This document shows, in pieces, positions 10,228-21,437 of a stretch of DNA of 64,000 nucleotides; the first letter of the stretch is position 1, and each line of letters begins with the position of its first letter. The translations under genes were made by a program, and so were the position numbers. The stretch covers positions 7,626,001 through 7,690,000 of the forward strand of contig CM034099.1 of the NCBI GenBank assembly GCA_019914945.1. Direction: 5' to 3'. The DNA comes from Typha latifolia (Eukaryota > Streptophyta > Magnoliopsida > Poales > Typhaceae). The notes beneath the pieces were generated by a model. It searched no databases. It worked only from the letters and a program-made list of their open reading frames with translations, and was not told the origin of the DNA.

Positions 10228-10416
10228 TGTAACAATAGAAAATCCAAACCTAGAATAGATTTGGAGAGAAGAGAAAGGAGAAGAGGAGAAGAGGAGAGGA
10301 TTTTGGTGAATGTATTTCTCTCCAAATGATAAAGGGGCATGGGCCCTATTTATACAAAGTCACCATATATCTAAATAGATAAATAAAATAAAATCAAATA
10401 ATTCTAATAGATAACA
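10228..10416 (-). repeat. Probable 5' LTR of the copia element
   Basis: The left edge is fixed by the adjoining primer-binding site. On the minus strand the LTR would start TGTTATC at 10416 and end TTGTTACA at 10228. A TATA box (TATAAATAGGG on the minus strand) lies near 10344-10354. The right edge is inferred from the TG...CA rule and cannot be checked because the partner LTR is off the window. If correct, the LTR is only 189 bp. Confidence 0.55.
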
Positions 10417-10751
10417 AGGCCTTTGTGGTGGGGAAAGTATATGTAGGGTTAATATCACCTTAGAATTGCATAAGGTTCAATAAGTTTGCATCATTTTCAG
10501 AAGTATTGACTTAAATAAGTAAAAAATCCAAATAAATAATCAACATTTATCAATTATAAAGTAATTCTTCTCAGATTACGGCAGTTATACAGCCCTGTCT
10601 TGTTGATAACTTGTTATCTGATCAACCATTAGCTATCCGGACAGGAGGGAAGGGACATTACAATGATGAATAAATGGAAGGTACATATCATATTAAAAGG
10701 AAAGGATCAGCTAGATAAAAGCTCCTCCAAAAAAGTGACGGGAATACTTAC

Positions 10752-13700
10752 GTCTGTAAAAGATACTCAATGAACTGGATCAAATCTGACTGGGGAAAAT
10801 CAAGTTCCTTAAATTCTAATAGCTTCTTAAGCTCATCCATCAAGTAATTCGCATCCCTAAGATTTCCTTGTGACAGGTACCTAAAAAAACAAAAAGAATT
10901 TTGAGAGTGAGACATTCATCTGTCCCAATAATATTTCAAGCAGATTTCATCAGTATCATACAATAGATACTGCACATTTTTATAAATAAGTTTGCAGATT
11001 TGATAATCAAATACTCTTCAAGTTTCATATTTGCCACCTGATCATGGATAATTGTAATGCTTCACAACAGGATCCAATATTATAGTGATCATTTCAGGTT
11101 GAGAATCTTACTAGTGTAAGTTTGTTACCTCACAACATTTCATGGAAGGCAAGAATGATATATTATGTTTATGGAAACTTACAATAGAACTGCACGTGCA
11201 ATTGCTGTGTCATCTTCCCCAGGATAGCACTATCACAAAGAAAACGAAGAACATATAGTTTGACAAAAGTTAAAAGGTAAAGGCCAAAATAATTATATTG
11301 GCTAGAGGGTTGCCATATAAGGAAAAAAAATAAATATCAAGTAATAATCAATTTTAAAGATATGAGGTCAAATGGTCAATACATGCCACAAAGAAGTATC
11401 AACCTAACCAAAATGTGTACACATGCAGACATGTACAAGCATAACCATGCATGCAGAATTAATAGCTACAACAGTGCTGTCAACAGAAGCCTACACAAGT
11501 AACTATGACAAAGTTCATTTTCTGCTTCATCAAGTAACTGAAAGCATCAATACATCCTTGTCAGAAAGAGCATGCAAAATGTTGGAGTATCAACACCAGT
11601 TACAATGTTCTATCATGTTACACACTTACACCTCAACTGTTGGGAACATACAGTCCCTATATTTGACTAAGTGGAGCAAATTAAAAATTGAGGACATGCT
11701 TTTCCTTTTAATAGTCATATTACAAAAAGATTGAAGACTTACCTTGCCCATAAAGTTCACAAGTGTAGAAGCAAATTTATTTGGATCTTTTCCACGAACA
11801 AAGTAACTAGAAACTTTCATCATATCCTGTAGTGCACAAAGTTTCAAGATTCTCATTATTTGTGATTTACAAAAAAAATTCATACTTGGGAAGTTAGAAG
11901 ATAACTAAAATTTGGGTTCAGAACATTAAAAAGCAAAACAGTACTTGAAAAGTTATACGAGGACTATCAAAATACCAACTCAGGAGATTCAGAATATAGA
12001 TATTCAGCCAACATGTCATGTAATTCAGGAGATCCATTTTTTGGAGCTCCAAACTCCGCTGACCACCTAAGAAAAGGTAACAGCTATTATTTGTACTGCA
12101 TGCCCAAGAAACTCAGGAAAATTTGAGGTTAGGTAAAAAATTGACACTAAATTACATTGAAGAGTATAGCTACTCAGGTAATTGGAAAGAGAAAAAGAGA
12201 CACATAATAAAACACCTTACAGATGTAAAAAGTGCATCCTCACATCAATCATGTACAAGCATATTTTAAGCAACAAAGTACAATCTGCTTAAAACTTTAT
12301 ATTAATAGACTATATTGCCTTAAAAGAGATAAAATGGCGCATACAGTATACAAAGTAAAACCTTTTATTTCAGTCCCAATCCTAATAGGCTCTTCTTGTA
12401 CACAGATAGGTTCAAGACATGATTGCAAGCCATCAGCAGCTTGCTTGAAAAAGTAACAAATTAAAGCATGCCCTAGCAATTAAATATGATAATTTTAGAA
12501 TCAGAGGAAGCAATTACTTTATTCCAGCTTTCAAGAATGATGAGCAACTCTCAACACGCACTTTTGCTGCCACCAAAGCTTCAGAAAGTTGCTGCATGTC
12601 ATCATCATCTCCCAAGTGCTGTGGGACAGATATCTTTGGGAAAGCCTCATAAAGCTTGCTGAGACGATCTAGGTAAGATCCAGTCATAATAACAAAAAGA
12701 TGAGCGTTACAGAAAAGACAATTCAATCATAATCTAAGACAGAAAGAAATGAGAGGGATTGTTGACTTGTGGTGCAATATAAGCAATTTGTTCTCCCAAA
12801 AGAAAGTTCAGTGTAACATGGCTAAGGAGCGCACAACATCTCTTAGCTATAGCGCTGTATTTTCCTAAAGCTTCAATGAAGATAATTAGACTGATATGAT
12901 TTTATGATTTGAAAATATCAGTAGCAACACAAAACATTGCAAATAACCATAACTGATGAATAATTCAATTCGAGACATGCAGAACTAGGCACCGCTAAAA
13001 AAAATAATTAATCATCAATCATCCCCAATATAGAGTCCATAACTTCTGAAAATGTGAGCAGGTTCTAGCACAATGAATTGATTTTAGAGATACCAAAAAA
13101 AAAAACAAGATTGAAAATTACTTCTATAATTTTAATTAAATGACCAGAAAAGGTAATTGCATATCATGAAGAAAGAAAAGAACAATTACTTCTCAAGCTG
13201 GAGTCATCAATATGGAGTAAGTTACCAAACAAATTGATTAGTTAAATAAAAGCCCAAGGTTCTAGCTCAATAGTCCCATGACATAGAGTCAGCCAACTGC
13301 CTGCACCAAAAGTTGCCAAGTCCCTAAAAGAGCGATAACTATTTAAAGAACTGTTACTAATAAAAATATTCTAGGGCCAGAAGACCAAAACTATCAAAGT
13401 TTTACCTCAAGCGAGAGGAGATGCAAGCCTCAGGAATATTATTTTGAAAATTTTGAAACAAAATTAAAAAGTGTCCAAGTTTTTTGTCATCCTAGTTTAA
13501 AATTTTCAGACAGACAAAGAAAGTATAGTGCCATATATACTCTTAAAAAATCTAGTGTAAGAAATTTTACATACATACATTATATAAATGAAGAAAAGGA
13601 TCCCTACTCACCATCTATCATGACAAGAATTAGAGTGTAATGTGCCTTAGGACCTCTCAATGCAATAAGTGTGTAGAACAAGGTGAGCCTCTCTTACCTA

Positions 13701-16431
13701 GTTGAAGGGCTGTCTCACCAGTCTTTAGGTCAAATGAGCGTCAAGAAAGATTTTGAACAAAAATTTGAGAACAGGCAAGTTTTAAGGCTATACAGAGATC
13801 AGATTATGCAACCGTAATTTACAATATCATGAAGAACTAAAATTGACACTGTGATGTAAATAATAGAGTTCCAGCACGTTAAGAATTTTAACAAGTTAAA
13901 AGCAACTGAGCTTTGAAGTACCCAATACAGGAATGACACAAGAAGGATGCAAACAAATTGTAATGCAACATTAGAAAAGAATCTGACCAAGATTTTCTTT
14001 GCCGTAAGGAAACTTCCCCTTGACAAGTGTGTCTACAAATAACACAGCAAGTTCACCTCCACAAGTTACCTACATTGATTCAAAGAGCATCATTTGAACC
14101 AGTGTCTCTTGAGTTCTGACATGGTAAAATTGATTAATCTTCTTGGATAATCCATCATTTTATCTTCCTTTGTATCACATGAAGTCCAGTATTTTGCTAG
14201 CACCAGCTCTCATGACATTGTAATTAAAATCTTCTGTAGCCTTACTTGTGAAATGACTCATTTCCAGCTCTGATTAACAAACTAACTTGCTCTCCTAGTC
14301 TAACTGAGATGTGATCCTGTATTTCTCAAGTTGCTGGCCCAATCAATGTTCAGCCATAACTTAAATGCCAATACTAAAGTTCAGGCAACCAAATTTTTAC
14401 AAGTTTTACGTGAAGTGGATGTGACAAATAATTAGGATTATCTTAGGACTGATGAGACTTCTTATTCTATTGTATAAGGAAAAGGAGAAAATTGAAGTTC
14501 CTTTTATATGCATTCACTATAACAGGGTAAGCAATAACAAGAATAAAGCCTTATGTAATCAGTACAAATTTTGTGCTCCATTGAAGAACTAGTCATATGC
14601 AGATGTCAGTGTTCAAAACTATCAGAATACTCAAATGTAGTCCATTGAATAACATATGTGGTTGAATATTTGGCTGGCATGCATAAACGGACCACTAAGC
14701 ATCCTATAAAGGGCCTAGGCACCTCTTATAGGTACTTGAGCCAAAGTCTTATTATATTTTTGATACTTATTGTTTCCATTTTGATGCACTAATAATTTAA
14801 TTATACTATAAGAATATAAGAATCAACATCTTCCCATGAACATTACAAAATAAATTAGCAGGAAATATTAATTTTTCATATGTTCCAAGGAACATATCAC
14901 AGAAATCCATTATGAGAAGATTATAATAGCATATCATAATATGGTAGACTGCCTGATCAGTTATGCATAACATGTGGTTATGCCAGGTATTAGGAGAAAA
15001 AAAATGTAAGGAAGTAACCTGCCCATGCTTCAGTTGAATTAAAGCACCTGAGTGGAGGATCTCCAATGCCTCTAAGTACCTCTCAGCAGCTATATACCTG
15101 GTATAAACTATGAATCAGTATAACATGCCAGCTAATTGAGTAAATTTCTTATTACAAATGAAACTCAATCAAAACAAAATCTTAGTATGATGGATTTTTT
15201 TTGTACAAACATCATTATATCACACAAAAGAGAAACTGGGATATCATAGAACATAACAGTCAACTTAGCAGTTCCATAGAGAAGTTGGAAAATCACCAGT
15301 AAAACACACATCGAGGCAATTCTAAACATCATACTCATATGACAGCATTAAACTAAAATATCAAAATAGATGTCACCTAACTAATACACATCAATTTCAT
15401 TGCAATTTTCAATCATGATTAGATCTTTCAACTTCAGCAGGCACGTTAAAGTTCCACTAAAAGATACTTCCATACCTTGCGCTAGTTGTCTTGTACATCT
15501 GTTGAGCTTCATAGAAACTTCCAGCATCTACCATCTTTTCTAGTTTCTCAATGTTCTGCAATTAAACAAGCATGTGTGGGATAAAGTTATCCAAAGATCC
15601 AAACTGAAAACACTGACACGAAATACTAAGAAAATCATGCCATATTAACGGAACGCTCCACATACTTCATTCGAACCAGCATATGTTTCGACCCATACAT
15701 ACCAATAAAATAAAATAAAATAAAATAAAAGAATATCAGACTTTAACAAGATAAATATAAATACTCAAGTAATGTTAAAAAATTTGCGATTTACCAGCAC
15801 AGAGGAACTCCCAAACTTGTGTGCCCATTCCTCCTAATGTTATAACCAACCTCTAAAAGTTACTCATCAGGTATGCTTCATGAAAACCTAGTGAGATTAT
15901 CTCATTTCATCTATAACCTACCCTTCCTCCGGTTCAAACTTGAAACCAACGCCTTAATCAAATATGATCCTCAATACTGAAACATAGTCACAAAACACCA
16001 ACTTTTTCATGCCTCCTCCATCTTACTTCTATAATTATAAGAAAGATACAAGAATGCAATAGGAACAACCAAACTTGGAGAAAAATTAAATAAAAAAGAA
16101 AATAACCTCCAAGAAAGCTAGTCAGATAGCAAACAATTCCCAAAAGACCACCAAAATTAATCTTTGGTATCCGATGAAACCATCTCTTCTATTCCTTCTC
16201 ATTTTTCTTGTTCAAGCCAACGCCTGGATCACAACACTAACGGTGGCGTCGAAAATTTGGTCTAAAAACACCACCTTTTTTTGTCCTACTCTTACGCACA
16301 TAAAAGGAAAGGGAATTCCTTGACGAAGGATACCATACAACTATCTCTAGAGGGGGGTGAGAGAGAGAGAGAGAGGCGCTCACCGCTTGAGGAGGAGGCA
16401 GTTCCCCTCGCCTTGCCCTCGGTCTCGACAT
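10752..16431 (-). CDS. GET4: GET4/TRC35-like protein, partial (3' exons off the window)
   Basis: GET4 is a cytosolic factor that passes tail-anchored proteins to the GET3 ATPase for insertion into the ER. Nine exons are supported by splice sites and phase: 16431-16384, 15555-15476, 15097-15019, 14069-13988, 12668-12518, 12066-11976, 11826-11743, 11229-11183 and 10880-10752. They give about 263 residues beginning [15 protein letters not shown]. Conserved blocks include [43 protein letters not shown] and [13 protein letters not shown]. These are blocks I know from the plant GET4 family, whose members are about 325 aa. The last roughly 60 residues are missing. The next intron contains the copia/gypsy block, and further exons should lie left of position 1. 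Whether the gene is still spliced across the insertion is unknown. Confidence 0.88.
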
Positions 16432-16622
16432 GGCTGCGATTGCTCGAGTCTCCTCAAGGATTCGAGGATAGGAAAGGATTTGGCAGAGAGATTGAGATCC
16501 GAAAAACAGGAGAAGAAGAAGAGTGAGTTAAGCCACCGCCAAGACAAAACCTGAACCTCTTTTGGGGTTTGGTCTGCTCTTAAGCTAAGTCTAAACTCTT
16601 GCATTTTTCTCTTTCTTCCTTT

Positions 16623-16676
<54 letters not shown>

Positions 16677-17065
16677 CGAAGAAAATAAGATATGGACTTG
16701 TAAGTTGTAACTAAAAAAGAGGTGTATATAAATTACTAATTCCATTATAATTTAGTTTTCTTATCTTAGTCCATTAATGGGGTCAGAGCTCGAGTTCTTT
16801 CTTCTTCTTTTTTCTCTTCCCGTTCTGTGGGATAAATAGAACTTATAGCATCACTTAAAACCATGAAAAAGCCACTGAAGAGAGCTGAACTCTGAATTCT
16901 GGATTTACTTTAAGTTGACAAGAGTGCATTTATAGATTGATCAATCTAATCGGCTTACATGTGAAAGACTATCAGTTAGAAATAGCATGGCACCCATACA
17001 AGGGGTTATCAGTGTTCCAATCTAAACTCAATAAGAAGCTCTACTACATTGGCATCTCAATAATG

Positions 17066-17096
<31 letters not shown>

Positions 17097-17942
17097 GATT
17101 TAATGAGAAACAAAATCATACAGTATTCTAGAAAGAAAAAAAAGATAATAAACTACATTACTCATTGATAACAATGGCAGAAGAAGAGAATGGCACAAGG
17201 AACAATCAAACCCGAATCTTCCTTTTTTTTTAAAGAAAAAAACAAAAGGAAAAGATGATTACCACGAGGACAGAAAGCACCATCCACTTCGAAGCTCAAA
17301 ATTTCAAGTAAACCGGAAAAATTCATTCCCCAAAAATCGATTTGCTTCACAGTACATGTGAGACTACAAAATCTGAATCTTCCAGGAAGTAAACAATCAT
17401 TCAACGGCCTCAATATATATCACATAATAACTTTTGAGCCACATCAGAGACAAAAAAAGGTAATCAATCCCCTAAAGTGAAATCTAGAAATATATATATA
17501 TATATATAATTATATCTATATCTAAGCATTAAGGACTTCAACAAGCTACAAGCAATTGATGATGCAAATACTTATTAGGTACACTGAAATAAAAGGTCAT
17601 TTTCATTGCAGCATACCCTCCAAGCCAACTAATGTGATGTTAGTTTTCCTCTGAGAGCATCACAGATTATGATGCTGAGGGTAACAAAAACAGCCGTAAG
17701 TTCAACCCATTCAATCGTCTGCATCATAAGAATTAGCACAAGCTGCTTCGCTAAACCAAATAGTCATTCCACTGATACAGAAACTTTAAGGCCTCTAGCT
17801 TTTAATACTCAAGTAGCAGAGAATACTAAATTGCAATAACATTGTCAAAACTATCAATTCTTACGATAGAAGTAATGAAAACAATCTCTTCAACAAAAAG
17901 TTCACTTTAAGATTTGAGCCAACACTACGAACAAAACCATCT
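16432..17942. other. Intergenic region between GET4 5' end and eS7 3' end
   Basis: It contains the GET4 5' UTR and promoter. There is a long AT microsatellite at about 16624-16673 and a GA run at 17064-17098. A short AT tract lies near 17492-17510. No additional gene with homology or splice structure was seen; the short frames present are built on the microsatellites. Confidence 0.6.
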
Positions 17943-20104
17943 TCAAGCACTCTCAGTCACAGGGAATTCAAAGTGGACATCTTTCCCGCAAAGCTTCCGA
18001 TAAACTCCAGTGAACGTCTCTAGTTTGTATTCAGTGTTGTTCCGTTCCTTTGGGTCCAGATATATCTGTCATAAGAAAAATCAGATGGTATGAAATCCAG
18101 AACTAACACTTAGCCAAATCAGGTGTCATAACAAAAATACTAAAGCCAAATCAGGTGTCATAACAAAAATATTAAGTGCAAGCAATACAAGAAATGTCTA
18201 ATGCAAAGAGAAGTCCTCACCTTGATGATCTTTGAGCCATCCAAATGATATCTAACACGCTTTCCAACAATCTCTGCAGGATATACAACATCCTCCAAGA
18301 TACCATCATGGACTGCAGTGAGAGTACGGCTGCGAGGGCGCACAACAGCTGAGCCTTTCTTCGGGGGCCTCAGTGTCCTCCTTGTTGAAACAATAATTAC
18401 ATCCTTCAAAGAGGAATAAACCAGATATTTAATCAACAATGTTTACATGAATATAGTTCCTCACTAATATAATTCATCATGATATATAACCAATGCAACA
18501 GAATATTGGTCACAATAATAGAAAGAAACAATAAAATAATCATCATCATCATTCCTTCCCATTGTAGTAGTGTGTTCAATTATCCATCATAACTCAAAGT
18601 GAAGGACCAGATAAAAATCTCCAGCTGATAGTTTGGGACCTTTGGGTCCATCAACTTTAATAATTTGATTAATAAAATAAAAATAACTAACAACACTCCA
18701 TCTCCAACTTGATTGGTATATTAACCAAGCTGAAATAAATGAGAACAAAATCTAGAATTAGCTTGATGAAAGACAGTTGTAGACAACTGGAACCTTTATC
18801 TATCTTGCTTTCTCTGTCAGAGACAACCTCAAAGGAGCAGAGTATAAAATTTGCTCTCACATGACGCAGAATCAAATTGCACAAAAAGATATGCAAAAGG
18901 ATTATTCATCAAAGCACTTCAAGATGATTTTTGTAAGCTGAAGATAGACAACAAAATCATACATAAGTAAATATCAGCACAAAATTGATCATTATTTTAC
19001 GGAAAATATGCTGTAATACTTTATTCCTAATCAACCGCCTTAGAGCTAGTGAATTATGGGGAGAATGTAGGACAGTTCTATTTCTTCAAATATTATTACT
19101 TATGGATAATTTTGCAGGTAAACTGCAAACTGGATATTATCAACTTAACAAACCAACCAGCTAAGATAGTAAGATGAATAAAAGCCTAATGAGCTAAATA
19201 ACTTGAAATTCGTGGTCCAGAACTTACTCAACCATGGGAAATGTGAAAAATTAAAGATTTGTCTCTTGTGCAATCCAAATATCAAAGCTGGAAAATATTA
19301 TGATACTTAATATCATAAACCACGAACCCTTGTAAGTAACTAATAGTTAGATCCTTTTCATGCCCGCCTAAATATCAGATTTACCAGGTCAACACTTGGT
19401 CATTCAAATTAAAATAAGAACAAGATAAAAAAATGACAGTTCACACAGACAAAATGCAAAATATATGGATCTGAACCACCATTGACAAATCTTCAAAAGA
19501 AGCAAGTCTTGGAAAAAAAAAATAGCATAAACTTCTGTGAATTTGCAATTCATGAATCATATCTGTCTCATTTCTTTCTTATAATAATATATTCAGCTTC
19601 ATTTTTATCATGAAAAAAAAAATCAAATTCTGTAAAATGTAGCCTACCTTCCCACTGAATTTCTTCTCCAACTCCCTCACAAGCCTGACATGGATCTTAC
19701 GGAATGCCTTCCCAAGCCTGTATGGCACATGAATAACAACAGCTTTCCTGTTGCCAACTACATCCATTTGACTGTATTGAACACAAAAGAAGGTACATGA
19801 TGCGTGTTACTTTTTGTTGTCATACGACAGAATATCATATGTATGTACAACACATGCAACTGTGAAGGACACATACACTGCCGAGTTGATGTAAAGGTCC
19901 TTTAAATCACTCTTGAGTTCCTGATTACCATTCTCCAAGTCAAAGAAGGCCTGCCACATAAGACATAACCTTTTAGAGTCCATACAGCCAAATTTAGAGA
20001 GACCCTAGAATCAAGCTCAAGGAACACACCTGAGCAACAGTCTCCTCAAACTCAGATGGCTCAAGGCCCTTATCCTTCTGGATTTTCCTCCTTGCAGTAA
20101 ACAT
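17943..20104 (-). CDS. RPS7: 40S ribosomal protein eS7 (RPS7)
   Basis: Component of the small ribosomal subunit. Five coding exons close in phase to 192 residues: 20104-20030, 19950-19877, 19771-19648, 18403-18221 and 18065-17943. The protein begins [20 protein letters not shown] and ends in FEFPVTESA. The middle includes [20 protein letters not shown] and the basic [20 protein letters not shown]. This is the eS7 pattern throughout and the usual family length. A leader intron is likely: on the minus strand a 5' UTR exon from about 20930 ends in CCAAG at 20859 before a GT donor. A TTTCAAG acceptor lies 11 bases upstream of the ATG. Confidence 0.95.
18112..18175. repeat. Tandem duplication of 32 bp in eS7 intron 4
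   Basis: Two adjacent copies of a unit beginning AGCCAAATCAGGTGTCATAA. They differ at one or two bases. Confidence 0.8.
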
Positions 20105-20858
20105 TTTGATTGATCCTTGAAAGCTTTCATCAATAAAAACAAAAACAATTTGAACAACAACCTTTTACAGGATGAGCTTGGTAGCAATCCATAATACAAA
20201 AACTAAACAAGCTCATCAAAGTAATTTAAATGTATTGGTGTATGTGACAGTAGACTAAGAACGATATTACTTTTAAACAGTGAAAAGGGACAAACATGGT
20301 CTCAGGAGAAGCATATTTACAATCATAAGCAGTAAATAAACCACGAAAATGGGGTACTACTAACATTCATTGAGTTCAAAAGACAGTAAGCCCCACAACG
20401 CAACTTTTTGGTAAAGATATGTACAAAAATCAATCTTTAGTTCAGATTCAATAAACATCAGATAAACTGGATTCAGAAACTTTTTTTTTACAAATTAAGC
20501 CCTGGAAGAATACACAAGAAGTCAAGAACCAACAAATCCCACAATTACCAGCACATCAAAAATTTAAAATAAGATCTTGTTCTGCTATAATATTATTCTC
20601 TGTAATATCCAATGACATGAACAACCAATCACGTCCCATAACACACCAAGATGACCTAATCCTTCTTACTTATGATATCATCGAACAGAAGAACAATCAG
20701 ACAAAAGGAAGAGAGACTCGGTGATATATTTAACTAACTACAATACGATATACTACACTCTTGGATCAGAGGTTACTGCACTAGGATCTGGGATGGAGAA
20801 GGAGAGAAGAAGCTTCAACTCCGAAACTCTAACCCTAGATTTTGGAAATGGAGATTAC

Positions 20859-20930
20859 CTTGGTGCAAGGAGATTAGAAGTAGCCTGCGAGAGCAAGGGA
20901 GAGAGAGCTCACAGCGGCGACTAGGGTTTC
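20859..20930 (-). promoter_or_regulatory. Probable 5' UTR exon and telo-box of the eS7 gene
   Basis: The minus strand has AAACCCTAG at 20929-20921, a telo-box-like motif common at plant ribosomal-protein promoters. It is followed by pyrimidine-rich leader sequence and a splice donor AAG|GTAATC at 20859/20858. The transcription start itself is inferred. Confidence 0.5.
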
Positions 20931-21437
20931 TCTTTAGAGGCAAATACTCATCTTATATCACCCTACCAAGTGTTAGTAAGCCGGGTCGGATCGGTTTCGA
21001 ACCGGGATTCTATTTAGAGACCGGGCCGAAGGAGACGCCGAACCGGATAAGGTTCTCTTTTGGCTTTTGCTTACATTATGCAAATTTACGGATTTTACCC
21101 TGTATCTTTTCTATTTCTAACCCAGGTGAGGTGAGGGCAACTTTTATGTTACGTTGTTAAGTTTAAACCAGGCGAGGGAGTATTTTGTTAATTTTGCCCG
21201 GGTTTGAACCGTAAAATTTAAATTGCTTAAATATTTGTGTGTAATATGCAAATTTACAAAGATAGAGGAGCAATACACCGTGAGCAATACGAAAGGCGAG
21301 GGTTCCCATCTCAACCCCTCCCAAAATCCCAATCTCCACGTAGCTCAAAGAGAGAGATCGAAAAGAGCCGTATATAATTGCAGCAGACGTGGCTCTCTTT
21401 CCGCTCGACATAGAATTTGGGGCGCAGGATAGCAGCA
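20931..21437. promoter_or_regulatory. Divergent promoter region between eS7 and PBCP
   Basis: About 500 bp separates the eS7 leader (minus) from the PBCP start codon (plus). It contains repeated CCGGGTCGG/CCGAACCGG-like words near 20980-21050. An ACGT element, GACGTGGC, lies near 21388-21395, about 45 bp before the PBCP ATG. ACGT cores are common in light- and ABA-responsive plant promoters; function here is inferred. Confidence 0.5.

Larger units (their letters stand above)
7097..10416 (-). mobile_element. Ty1/copia LTR retrotransposon, proximal part (5' LTR to RT), interrupted
   Basis: On the minus strand the order is 5' LTR (10416-10228), primer-binding site (10227-10216), a repeat-filled leader, a protease remnant, pre-integrase and integrase, and the first half of reverse transcriptase. 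The rest of RT is at 1-147. No Gag with a CCHC zinc knuckle is visible between the primer site and the protease, which is unusual. The element lies in a GET4 intron in the same transcriptional direction as GET4. The short LTR and domain order suggest the Ale/Retrofit type, an inference. Stops, frameshifts and active-site changes show it is dead. Confidence 0.88.

Noticed and set aside
9646..10340. Several overlapping minus-strand frames rich in Ala, Gln, Ser
   Set aside because: They derive from the CAG tract and the tandem repeats. They overlap in different frames and have no Gag or other domain.
16380..16745. Minus-strand frame with poly Ile-Tyr
   Set aside because: Built on the AT microsatellite. 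Only the MSRPRARRG start at 16431 belongs to a gene (GET4 exon 1).
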